A stretch of 64,000 nt of DNA from Mesorhizobium sp. 65-26 (GTDB lineage: Bacteria; Pseudomonadota; Alphaproteobacteria; Rhizobiales; Rhizobiaceae): contig MKVL01000010.1 of the NCBI GenBank assembly GCA_001899205.1, positions 267,914 through 331,913 on the forward strand, given 5' to 3'. The notes beneath the pieces were generated by a model that saw only the letters and a program-made list of their open reading frames with translations, ran no database searches and was not told where the DNA came from. Below, piece after piece: positions 53,015-61,143 of this stretch. Numbering within the stretch: position 1 is the first letter of the stretch; every line of letters starts with the position of its first letter. Position numbers and translations under genes: made by a program.

Positions 53015-54180
53015 CGCGTCCGCTCCAGGATCGACACGTAGTTGGTGACGGCGGCGCCCCCCATGTTGAACACGCCGGCAAGAGCGGCGCCGGGGATCTG
53101 CATGGCGCCGGCCTCTCCCGCCAGTTGCTGCGCGGCCATGACGTGCATCGACACGCCGGTCGCGCCGAGCGGGTGCCCGCGCGCCTTGAGGCCGCCCGAG
53201 GGGTTGACGGGCAACTGGCCCGATCTTTCGGATATGCCTTCATCGATCACGCGATGGCCCTGGCCCGGTTGCGCCAGCCCCATCGCTTCGTATTCGATCA
53301 GTTCGGCGATGGTGAAACAGTCATGCGTCTCGACCAGGTCGAGATCATCGAGCGCAACCCCGGCCTCTTGCAGACCCGTTGCCCAGGCGCGCCTGGCGCC
53401 GGCGAATTCGATCGGATCGCGCCGGCTCAGGGCCATGAAGTCATTGGCCTGGGCGCGGCTTCGGAAGGAAATCGCGCGCGCCATCGTCGAGGCCGTGTCC
53501 CGGTCGGCGATCACCAGCGCGGCGGCGCCGTCGGAAACCAGCGAGCAGTCCGTCCGGCGCAGCGGCGGAGCCACGAGCGGATTGCGCTCCGACACGCTGT
53601 TGCAGAAGTCGAGCCCCAGGTCGACGCGCATGTGGGCGTATGGATTATCGACGCCATTGCGATGGTTCTTGGCCGCGATCGCGGCCAGCGCCCGCGACTG
53701 GTCGCCGTGGCGCTGGAAATAGGCCCGGGCGATACGGCCGAAGACACCGGCGAAGCCGGCTTCGATCTCGGCTTCTTCCTTCCGGTAGCAGCCGGACATC
53801 AGCACGTCGCCGACCTGGCCGGGGGGTATCCCGGTCATCTTCTCGGCGCCGATGACGAGCGCGATCCGTCCGCGGCCGGCCTCGACGAAGTCGAGCGCGC
53901 CGAACAAGGCGGCCGAGCCGGTGGCGCAGGCGTTCTCGAACCGCGTCGCCGGGGTCGCGCCGAGCGCCGGATTGGCCATGCCGACAAGCGCCGCCTGAAA
54001 ATCCTGGCGCGAGAAACCGTTGTTGTAGACGCCAACGAAGACATGATCGACGTCCGAGGCCTCGACGCCGGCGTGGGCGAGGGCCGGTCCTGTCACCTCG
54101 GCCATCAAGGTTTCCGTATCGGGCGCGGCCGATTTGCCGAAGGCCGAATGCGCCCAGCCGACGATCTGTGCTTTGGTCAC
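53011..54180 (-). CDS. thiolase-family acetyl-CoA acetyltransferase (SCPx type)
   Basis: A 389-residue thiolase: nucleophilic Cys in ENACATGS (about 82), His in ETHDCFT and the GHPLGATG loop near the C-terminus; the second active-site Cys segment is altered to FNMGGAAVTN, as in SCP2-type thiolases. It should cleave a beta-ketoacyl-CoA. GTG 54180 follows GGAGGA and is preferred to the TTG at 54198. Overlaps the acyl-CoA synthetase by ATGA. Confidence 0.9.
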   Translation of the reverse strand: MTKAQIVGWAHSAFGKSAAPDTETLMAEVTGPALAHAGVEASDVDHVFVGVYNNGFSRQDFQAALVGMANPALGATPATRFENACATGSAALFGALDFVEAGRGRIALVIGAEKMTGIPPGQVGDVLMSGCYRKEEAEIEAGFAGVFGRIARAYFQRHGDQSRALAAIAAKNHRNGVDNPYAHMRVDLGLDFCNSVSERNPLVAPPLRRTDCSLVSDGAAALVIADRDTASTMARAISFRSRAQANDFMALSRRDPIEFAGARRAWATGLQEAGVALDDLDLVETHDCFTIAELIEYEAMGLAQPGQGHRVIDEGISERSGQLPVNPSGGLKARGHPLGATGVSMHVMAAQQLAGEAGAMQIPGAALAGVFNMGGAAVTNYVSILERTR

Positions 54181-54244
54181 GGTTATTCCTCCCGGCAACC
54201 AGGCTGGTTGCCGCCTCGATGTGATGACGGGCCGGCTCCTCCGG

Positions 54245-54353
54245 CATGGAGCAATTCCGGCGAAAATTGAATCGCCGGCATTGCTCCAACTCTTTGTTTT
54301 TACGCAATTCCGGACGCAAAACCGCTGCGCACTTTTGCTGGGATTGCTCTAGG
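54245..54353. repeat. RIME-like rhizobial intergenic repeat
   Basis: The 109-bp segment between the aminotransferase and thiolase genes contains GGAGCAATTCCGGCG and a downstream inverted partner ending GGGATTGCTCTA, with ACGCAATTCCGGACGCAAAA in the middle. I recognise this as the palindromic RIME-type element that recurs in Rhizobium and Mesorhizobium. It may also affect expression within the operon. Confidence 0.75.
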
Positions 54354-55713
54354 CCGTCGCGCGCAGCGCGGGTTCCTGGGAAACCTCGTTCTCGAAGGCG
54401 CGGATGCCGGCCTCGAACGATTCCAGCAATTCCTCGATCTCCGGCCTGCTGATGGTCAGCGGCGGGCACAGCATCAGCCATTCGCCGAAGGATCCGCCGG
54501 CGGTGCGGCGCGAGAACAGCAGCAGGCCGTGATCGCGGCAGATCATGCCGATGCGTTCGCTGGCCTTGACGTGGGCGGGGAAGGGCTCCCTGGTGACGCG
54601 GTCTGCGACGATCTCGACCGCCATGTGCAGCCCGAGGCCGCGAATGTCGCCGATGACGCCGGTCTTCTGCTTCAGCGCCTCGAGCCGCGAGCGGATGTAG
54701 GCGCCATGCTCGGTGGCGCGCTCCATCAGCCCGTCTTCCTCGACGACGCGCAGGACCATGTCCGACGCCGCGCAACTGACCGGGTTCGCCGAGTAGGTAT
54801 GGCCGTGCTTGAAGCCGCCGGCGCGGCGGACGTCCTGGACCATGTCGACCGAGGCGAGCACGACGCCCAGCGGCGCGTAGGAGCCGCTGACGCCCTTGGC
54901 AAGCGTGACGATGTCGGGGCGGCAATCCAGCCAGTGGTGGCCCGCCAGGAACTTGCCGGTGCGTCCGGCGCCGCTCATGATCTCGTCGTAGATCAGCATC
55001 ACGCCATGGCGGTCGCAGACCTGCCGGATCCGGGTCGAGTAGCTGTCCGGCGACACCAGCGCGCCGGTGGAAACGCCGCCCACCGGTTCGATCATGAACG
55101 CCAGCACCGTCTCCGGGCCCTCGCTCAGGATCGTTTCCTCCAACTGCCGCACGCAGCGGTCCACGACGTCCTGCTCTGTCTCCCCGGCGGGCCGCCGGTA
55201 CATCAGCGGCGCGTCGACCTTGGGCATGTCGACGAACATCGGCTTGTAGGCGGCGGCGTAGTCGGGATCGCCCGTGATGCCCAGCAGCGCGGTGGTCGCG
55301 CCATGATAGGAGGGCACGCGGCTGATGATCTTGTAGCGCGACGACTGCCCGCGCGAGACCGCCACCTGGCGGGCGAACTTGATGGCGGATTCATTCGCCT
55401 CGGACCCGCCGGAGACGAAGAACGCGGCGCCATAGCCCCAGTCGCTCATCCGTTCGAGCCGCGCGGCCAGGCGCTCGTTGGGATCGTTGTCCCAACGCAT
55501 GGAGTGGGCGTAGACGATGCGGCTCATCTGGTCGCGCATGGCGTCGAGCACCCTGGGATGGGCGTGGCCGACATTGACCGAGATCGCGCCGGACGACCCG
55601 TCGAGAAGGCGACGCCCCGTGCTGTCCCAGATGTAGACGCCTTCGCCGCGAACGACCTTGGGGAATTCCTTGCTGCCCTCGGGGGTGATGAAGTGTTGAT
55701 AGCGCAGAGTCAT
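54349..55713 (-). CDS. class III PLP-dependent aminotransferase
   Basis: A 454-residue omega-type aminotransferase. Cofactor motifs: SGGSEANESAIKFARQ, the aspartate in LIYDEIMSGAGRTG and the Schiff-base lysine in TLAKGVSGSYAPLG. Members deaminate beta-alanine, gamma-aminobutyrate, taurine and other omega-amines; the exact substrate is not known. AAGGAA precedes ATG. Lies in a leftward operon between the TetR regulator and thiolase. Confidence 0.92.
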   Translation of the reverse strand: MTLRYQHFITPEGSKEFPKVVRGEGVYIWDSTGRRLLDGSSGAISVNVGHAHPRVLDAMRDQMSRIVYAHSMRWDNDPNERLAARLERMSDWGYGAAFFVSGGSEANESAIKFARQVAVSRGQSSRYKIISRVPSYHGATTALLGITGDPDYAAAYKPMFVDMPKVDAPLMYRRPAGETEQDVVDRCVRQLEETILSEGPETVLAFMIEPVGGVSTGALVSPDSYSTRIRQVCDRHGVMLIYDEIMSGAGRTGKFLAGHHWLDCRPDIVTLAKGVSGSYAPLGVVLASVDMVQDVRRAGGFKHGHTYSANPVSCAASDMVLRVVEEDGLMERATEHGAYIRSRLEALKQKTGVIGDIRGLGLHMAVEIVADRVTREPFPAHVKASERIGMICRDHGLLLFSRRTAGGSFGEWLMLCPPLTISRPEIEELLESFEAGIRAFENEVSQEPALRATA

Positions 55714-55731
55714 CGTCAGTTCCTTGTCCTG

Positions 55732-56520
55732 TCAGGAAGCGGCGGCCGGGTTCGGCCTGGCCGCGTCGGCCAGTCGCTCCAGGGCGGATCTCGCCTTCAG
55801 GAGCGCAGGGTCGGGATCGATGCCGAACAGCATGCGATGGCGTGTGAAGGCCAGGAGTTCGGCGACGTGCTCGTCACTGGCCGGATCCTCGGGGAACGCG
55901 CCGCCGAAGATCTCATCGATATAGATCCGGGTCATGATCTCGTCGGCGAACGCGCTGCTCGCGTGCCCGACGAACCGGTCGAAAGCCTCGGGCACGGGCC
56001 GCTTCGTGTGGGTCGTCGCGATCTCCGAAAGCACTTCGGCCCATTGCGTGGTCAGCCTCAGCCAGACCTCGTTCGCCTCGGCATCCTGCCGGCGCATCTG
56101 GAAGAGCGAGCGGAACAGCTTCCTGCGGCGGCGGAACGCGCCGACGATTTCCACGAAGGTCGCCTTCATGCGCGAGAACAGGTCGTCGAACTCGTCGCCC
56201 TCCGGGATGGCGGGCGCGATGTCGACGGCGGCGAATTCCGAGAAGACCTCGAGCGCCAGCTCGCGGATGCCATCGAAATGCAGGTAGAAGGTCCCCGCCG
56301 CGACCTCGGCCTTGCCCGTCACCGCCGATATGGTCAGGCTGGCCCAGTCGTTCTCCGTCAGGCAGTCGACGGCGGCGCGCTTGAGCTTGGCGCGGGTGCG
56401 GGCGCTCTTGCCTTCGCCATTGGCGCCGCTGATCTGCGCGTTGAGATCCGTAACATAGCGGTCGCCGAGCGCTATGTGGTTCTTCTCGGCATCTTTCCTT
56501 GCCATCTCCGGCGCGCCCAT
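55732..56520 (-). CDS. TetR-family transcriptional regulator
   Basis: A 262-residue repressor: N-terminal helix-turn-helix (about 38-85, TRAKLKRAAVDCLTENDWAS and VAAGTFYLHFDGIRELALEV) and a helical ligand domain. It begins in a TGATG overlap with the ATPase stop (ATG 56520; GTG 56523 and ATG 56505 are alternatives). Being inside the operon, it probably controls it through the dyad at 59319-59340. Confidence 0.88.
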   Translation of the reverse strand: MGAPEMARKDAEKNHIALGDRYVTDLNAQISGANGEGKSARTRAKLKRAAVDCLTENDWASLTISAVTGKAEVAAGTFYLHFDGIRELALEVFSEFAAVDIAPAIPEGDEFDDLFSRMKATFVEIVGAFRRRRKLFRSLFQMRRQDAEANEVWLRLTTQWAEVLSEIATTHTKRPVPEAFDRFVGHASSAFADEIMTRIYIDEIFGGAFPEDPASDEHVAELLAFTRHRMLFGIDPDPALLKARSALERLADAARPNPAAAS

Positions 56521-57371
56521 CACGATGCCGCCGCCAGGATTGTGCGGTCGGGGAGGGCCTCGCCGACCAGTTCCTCGAAGCTCGCGGCAAGACCGGCGAG
56601 GTCCAGCTCCGACTTCTGCTTTCCGGACAGGTCCATGACGACGCGGCCCCGGTGCATCATGAGGACGCGGTCGGAATGCGCCAGCGCGTGGCCGAGGTCG
56701 TGCGTGACCATGATCGTCGTCATCGACTGCGCCCGGATGATCTGCTCGGTCACCTCGGCCACCACCTTCGCCCGCTTGGGGTCTAGGGCCGAGACATGCT
56801 CGTCGAGCAGCAGCACGCGCGGATTGCGCACCGCGGCCATCGCCATGGCGACGGCCTGACGCTGGCCGCCCGACAGGGTTCCGGTCGATTCCGAGAGTCG
56901 ATCCTCCAGCCCCATACCGAACTTTCGCAGTGCTTCCCGGGCGGCGTCCCGCACCGCCGTCCGATCGTAGCGGCGCAACCGGAACACGCCTTCGCGGCCC
57001 ATCAGCGCCAGAGCGAAATTCTCCTCGATGCTGAGCGAGGAAAGCACGTTGTGCTCCGGATTCTGGCGTACCAGCGCCACACGGGCCGCGCGCTGCCAGG
57101 AGGGCTGGTCGCTCACGTCGGCGCCGTCGATCTGCAGCGAGCCCTCGTCCAGCAGGAGCGTGCCCATCAGGATCGAAAGCAGTGTCGACTTCCCGGCGCC
57201 GTTCGACCCGATCAGGGCCACGCAGCAGCCGCGCTGGACATTGATATTCAGCCCGTCGAGCGCGGTGAAGACCTCGCGCTTTCCGAGACCGGCGAAGCGC
57301 TTCGTGGCATTGATCAGGCGAATGGCAGGAGCCGACACGCGGGCTTCAAAGGAGGCTTGAGACACGGTCAT
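56520..57371 (-). CDS. ABC transporter ATP-binding protein (TrpZ-like)
   Basis: A 283-residue ATPase: Walker A GSNGAGKST, signature LSGGQRQAVAMAMA, Walker B VLLLDEHVSALDPK, where the usual Glu-Pro is Glu-His, and H-loop VTHDLGHA. It partners the permease whose gene it overlaps by 26 bp. The TrpXYZ-like group transports aromatic amino acids or other small ligands. Confidence 0.9.
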   Translation of the reverse strand: MTVSQASFEARVSAPAIRLINATKRFAGLGKREVFTALDGLNINVQRGCCVALIGSNGAGKSTLLSILMGTLLLDEGSLQIDGADVSDQPSWQRAARVALVRQNPEHNVLSSLSIEENFALALMGREGVFRLRRYDRTAVRDAAREALRKFGMGLEDRLSESTGTLSGGQRQAVAMAMAAVRNPRVLLLDEHVSALDPKRAKVVAEVTEQIIRAQSMTTIMVTHDLGHALAHSDRVLMMHRGRVVMDLSGKQKSELDLAGLAASFEELVGEALPDRTILAAAS

Positions 57372-58296
57372 TCTCCAGGAACTGCAGATGCTTGCGGCGA
57401 CGGCTGCGCCAGCTTTCGAAACCAGACAGGGCAAAGGTGCCCTTGCCGTGGATGCGAGCGGCAATGAAGGCGAAGACCAGCAGCGCGGTGATCAGGCGCA
57501 CGGAGTTCGGCGGGATGCCGAGGCGCAGGCTGAGCGCGACGATGCAGCGATAGACGATGACGCCCAGGATGACCGCGCCGATGCCAACCGCCACCTTGTC
57601 GGAGCGGATGACGCTGGTGCCGATCGTCAACGCCGCCAGTCCGACGACGATCACGCCGCCCTGGATGGAAACGTCCATGAAACCCTGGCTCTGCGCGACC
57701 AATGCCCCGGAAGCGGCCGCGAGCGCATTGGCCATCATCAATCCGAAGATCTGGTGCTTCTCGGTCCGGATGCCCATGCCGCGCGCGGTCTGGATGTTCA
57801 ATCCGGTCGCCCGGGTGGCAAGCCCGTATCCGGTGTGCAGAAGCCACACCAGGAGGAGCGCCAGGACAAGGGTGACGCCGCCGGCCATGAGGATGGTCGC
57901 CTGCTGGTTGCCGAGGCCCAACGCCTGCAGCCAGGTGAACAGCGTCTCGAAGCGAACCAGGGAAACATTGCCCGTTCCCATAACCGCGATGCTGACCGAC
58001 CAGGCCGCGGTGGTCATGAGAATTCCGGCCAGCAGGACATTCATCTGCAGCACCACATGCAGCAGCGCAGTGATGAGACCGGCCAAGGCCCCTGCGCACA
58101 TGCCGATGAGCAGGGACGAGACGGGGTCGAAGCCCATCAGGAGACTGCTGGCGGCGGCCGCTCCGCCGAGGCCGAACGAGCCCTCGAGGGTCAGATCAGG
58201 CAGGCTGAGCACGTTTATGGCCAGATAGATGCCAAGCGCCAGGGGGCCGTAAAGCAGCCCGATCTGGGTGCCGATCAAGAGCACGTCCGTAACCAT
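57346..58296 (-). CDS. ABC transporter permease (TrpY-like)
   Basis: A 316-residue permease with eight or nine transmembrane segments, of the branched-chain-like/TrpXYZ type (VLSLPDLTLEGSFGLGGAAA near the N-terminus is the family hallmark). It forms a single-permease importer with the ATPase and binding protein. Confidence 0.9.
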   Translation of the reverse strand: MVTDVLLIGTQIGLLYGPLALGIYLAINVLSLPDLTLEGSFGLGGAAAASSLLMGFDPVSSLLIGMCAGALAGLITALLHVVLQMNVLLAGILMTTAAWSVSIAVMGTGNVSLVRFETLFTWLQALGLGNQQATILMAGGVTLVLALLLVWLLHTGYGLATRATGLNIQTARGMGIRTEKHQIFGLMMANALAAASGALVAQSQGFMDVSIQGGVIVVGLAALTIGTSVIRSDKVAVGIGAVILGVIVYRCIVALSLRLGIPPNSVRLITALLVFAFIAARIHGKGTFALSGFESWRSRRRKHLQFLENDRVSSLL

Positions 58297-58305
58297 CGCC
58301 AGTCC

Positions 58306-59271
58306 TCAGTAGGTCTTGATCGCGGAGGAGATCATATCGGCCGGGATTTTCAATCCAAGCGCATCGGCCTCGGACTTGTTGATCTCGTAGCCCGCGATCT
58401 TCGGGATCACCACCGGCATCGTCTTCGTATCGCCGCCCTTGAGCACCGCGACGACCAGCTTGGCGGTTTCCGTGCCGACATCGATGTAGCTGTAGCTGCC
58501 GGCCAGGATGGCGCCGCCCTTAACGGCATCGGACGTGCAGCCGAAGACCGGCAGCTTCGCGTCCTTCGCGACCTTCAGCGCGCCCGCCATGCCGGAAATC
58601 GTCGTGGTGTCGCAGGGGAATTCGATGGCCTGCACGCGGCCGACCAGCGATTGCGCAGCTTGGGTCGTCTCGCCGGCATTGGCGATGCCGGCCGTGACAT
58701 GCTTCAGCCCCTTGCCCTCGATATGGGCGATGGCGCGGGCGGCGAGGGGGTCACCCGCCGGATCGCCGACCTTGTAGATCAGGCCGATGGTCTCGATCGA
58801 CGGCAGGACGTTGAGCATCCCGTCGATCTCGGATTCCACCGGCAGCGGGTCGGAAACGCCGGTCATGTTGCCGCCGGGCTGGTCGAGCGACTTGATCAGG
58901 CCCGCCTCGACAGGGGTGGAGACGCCGGCGAAGACGACCGGGACCGTCTTGGTGGCCTGCTGGATCGACTGGGCCGCGGCCGTTCCGACCACGACGATCA
59001 CGTCGCATCCGCCGCTGGCGAATTGCTGGGCGATGGTCTGCTGGGTGGCGGCGTCGGCCTCCGGGTTCTGGATGTTCTGGACGATCTTGTCGCCACCCGC
59101 CGCCTTGAAGCCGGCATCCATGCCTTTGAGAATGTCGTCGATCACCGGCGCGGATGCATATCTGTTCACGCAGACCGTCTTGCCGGACAGCGCGCTGTCT
59201 TCGGCTTTCGCATTCGCGGCGCATGCCAGCACCACGCCGGTCGCCATGGAACATGCCATCAGAATCTTCAT
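58306..59271 (-). CDS. ABC transporter substrate-binding protein (TrpX-like, PF04392)
   Basis: A 321-residue binding protein with signal peptide ending NAKA, then the family pattern: IQNPEADAATQQTIAQQFAS, VVFAGVSTPVEAGLIKSLDQ and GGNMTGVSDPLPV. First gene of the seven-gene leftward operon. GGGGAA precedes ATG. Ligand unknown; the downstream omega-transaminase and CoA enzymes suggest an amine or amino acid. Confidence 0.9.
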   Translation of the reverse strand: MKILMACSMATGVVLACAANAKAEDSALSGKTVCVNRYASAPVIDDILKGMDAGFKAAGGDKIVQNIQNPEADAATQQTIAQQFASGGCDVIVVVGTAAAQSIQQATKTVPVVFAGVSTPVEAGLIKSLDQPGGNMTGVSDPLPVESEIDGMLNVLPSIETIGLIYKVGDPAGDPLAARAIAHIEGKGLKHVTAGIANAGETTQAAQSLVGRVQAIEFPCDTTTISGMAGALKVAKDAKLPVFGCTSDAVKGGAILAGSYSYIDVGTETAKLVVAVLKGGDTKTMPVVIPKIAGYEINKSEADALGLKIPADMISSAIKTY

Positions 59272-59318
59272 ATCGGTTCCCCTTGCTCGGCGTTCCCTGC
59301 CGATTTCTCGTTACAATT

Positions 59319-59340
59319 ATGAAAATGAATTCAGTTTCAT
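59319..59340. promoter_or_regulatory. candidate TetR operator ATGAAAATGAATTCAGTTTCAT
   Basis: A 22-bp dyad with nearly perfect symmetry: arms ATGAAA and TTTCAT around TGAATTCA, with a single asymmetric base pair between each. It lies ~50 bp upstream of the binding-protein start in an AT-rich promoter patch and has the form of a TetR-family site. Confidence 0.7.
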
Positions 59341-59425
59341 TTTTTGTCAATCGGGGTCGATGTTTTTTTGATCGCGACCGGCCTGGCCCTGCGTGGGCGC
59401 CGGGGAAGGTGGCCCTGACGGCGGC

Positions 59426-60544
59426 TTAGTCGCCGGTGATCGCCAACGCGTCCCTGGCCTTCCGGCTCCAGCGGGCGGCCCGCTTCAGGAACGTGGCGGC
59501 GGCCGCCTTGTCCGCCGTGTAGCCGCCTTTGCCTTCCGCCATGTAGCGGGCCAGCGCCAGGGCCGCGTCCTCGTCGCCCTGGTCGGCGGCGAGCTTATAG
59601 AGGCGCGCGGCCTCGTGCTCATCCCGGGACAGGCCGCCCTTGCCGGCTTCGTAGAACGTGGCGAGATGGTATTGCCCGGCATGGTCGCCTTCGTCGCTGG
59701 CCTGTTTGTAGAGACGGCCGGCCAGGTCCTCGTCCTTTGGCACCTGCAGGCCTTGTTCATAGATGCTTGCGAGGATCGCCCGCGTGTTGGGATCGTCGCC
59801 GGTCGCGGCCTGGTGCATGAAACGTTGCGCCTCGGCGTCGTCCTGCGGCAGGCCGCCTTCACCCGCCAGATAGTCGGTCGCCAGAAGAAGGGCCGCCTCG
59901 GCACTGCCCCGTTCGGCGGCCCGCCGCCACAGGCGCGCGGCCTCCTCTTGCCTCTGGTTGTCGTCCTCGCTCATACCCAGCGCGAAGAGCGCGTCGGGAT
60001 CGCCCGTATCCGCCGCCGCCTTGACGAAGCGGACCTGCGCCTCGACGGGCTTTTCGTCGACCACGGGCTGCAGCAGATAGAGCCGGCGTATCTTCCTGGC
60101 CTCTGCCGCATCCGACATCGCGGCCTTGTCGAGCAGCCGCATGGCCTCCGCGGGGTCCTGAGGAAAGCCGGCCTGCCCCTGCCAGTAGTAGGCTGCTTCC
60201 GCGATCAGGGCGGCGGGATAGTTCTGGTCGGCAGCCGCCTTGACGCTGCGGCTCACCAGTGCCCGCTCGTCCTCGGTGGGCTGCTCTCCGAGCCAGCGCG
60301 CCTGGTGCGCCCAGGCGAGGTTGAAAAGCAGGCGCGGATTGTTCGGGTCGGCGGCCAAGGCCTTCTCGCAGGCGGCGATCGCCTCGGCCGGTTCGATGCC
60401 ATGGAGGCCGATGCCGGCGCCGAGCCGGTTTGGATCGACGGGTGAACCGGCGAGGCGGTCGCAATCGGTCGGGTCCGCCGCCAGCGCGGCCTTCGCGGCC
60501 AGCAACGCGACCATTGCGCCAAAAGCCGCTCCGTGCCACCGCAT
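59426..60544 (-). CDS. Sel1-repeat secreted protein
   Basis: A 372-residue protein with signal peptide ending ALA and at least five Sel1/TPR-like repeats (ALFALGMSEDDNQRQEEAAR, YHLATFYEAGKGGLSRDEHE and ALARYMAEGKGGYTADKAAA among them). Such solenoids mediate protein contacts, often in periplasm or envelope. A Cys pair (TDC and AACEK) occurs in the first region. Function unknown. Confidence 0.85.
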   Translation of the reverse strand: MRWHGAAFGAMVALLAAKAALAADPTDCDRLAGSPVDPNRLGAGIGLHGIEPAEAIAACEKALAADPNNPRLLFNLAWAHQARWLGEQPTEDERALVSRSVKAAADQNYPAALIAEAAYYWQGQAGFPQDPAEAMRLLDKAAMSDAAEARKIRRLYLLQPVVDEKPVEAQVRFVKAAADTGDPDALFALGMSEDDNQRQEEAARLWRRAAERGSAEAALLLATDYLAGEGGLPQDDAEAQRFMHQAATGDDPNTRAILASIYEQGLQVPKDEDLAGRLYKQASDEGDHAGQYHLATFYEAGKGGLSRDEHEAARLYKLAADQGDEDAALALARYMAEGKGGYTADKAAAATFLKRAARWSRKARDALAITGD

Positions 60545-60605
60545 GGGCCATCCCCGTCCGTCTGCCTCCGCGATGTTATAGCCGGATTTCCGCCGCCAAG
60601 CATGT

Positions 60606-60675
60606 GGGTTTCGCCGCGCGGACGAAGCGCCGCGACGGCAAATGCGCCGTCCGCCGCGATCACGTGGCGAAACCC
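60606..60675. repeat. compound inverted repeat between the two secreted-protein genes
   Basis: Outer arms GGGTTTCGCC (60606-60615) and its complement (60666-60675), and inner arms GCGGACG (60618-60624) and CGTCCGC (60648-60654), can fold into a multi-stem structure. It ends 25 bp past the stop of the 60700 gene and may end its transcript. Confidence 0.6.
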
Positions 60676-60699
60676 TCTATCGTAAGCCGTCAGGCGTCC

Positions 60700-60999
60700 T
60701 CACTTGTGCGACTGCTGGAAACCGGCCACGTCGTACTGCGCGACGCTTTTCGGGTTGTTCGAGTTCTGCGGCTGCGTGCCGGCGTAGCGTGTTCCCGCGT
60801 TTCCAGTCGGATTGAACGCCGAACCGGGGGCGTCGCTCGCGTCACCCGGCCTGACATTGCCCGTCTGCAGCGAACCGATCGTCTGGCTGGGCTGGCCCGT
60901 CGATCCCGTGACGGTGTGGACGTCGAGGGCCAGGGCCAGGCCGTTGGAGGCCACGAGCATGCAGGCGCCGAGCAATATCGGCATGAGAGGATGTTTCAT
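60700..60999 (-). CDS. small secreted hypothetical protein, Asn/Gly/Thr-rich
   Basis: A 99-residue product with a signal peptide ending LALA and a mature part rich in Gly, Asn, Thr and Gln (GSLQTGNVRPGDASDAPGSA, GTQPQNSNNPKSVAQYDVAG). No cysteines. Probably exported; function unknown. GGGAGAA precedes ATG 60999. Confidence 0.68.
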   Translation of the reverse strand: MKHPLMPILLGACMLVASNGLALALDVHTVTGSTGQPSQTIGSLQTGNVRPGDASDAPGSAFNPTGNAGTRYAGTQPQNSNNPKSVAQYDVAGFQQSHK

Positions 61000-61143
61000 C
61001 GGAGTTCTCCCGGAACATCGGTTCAGGAAGGGCGCTCGGGCTTTGGGAGCGCCCGGCGAATTGGTGAGTATAGCACAAAGTGCCATTTCCGGACACTGAC
61101 GGCCGCCCCAGTCGCGGATACGTGAAGCAGCGGGTATCAGGCG

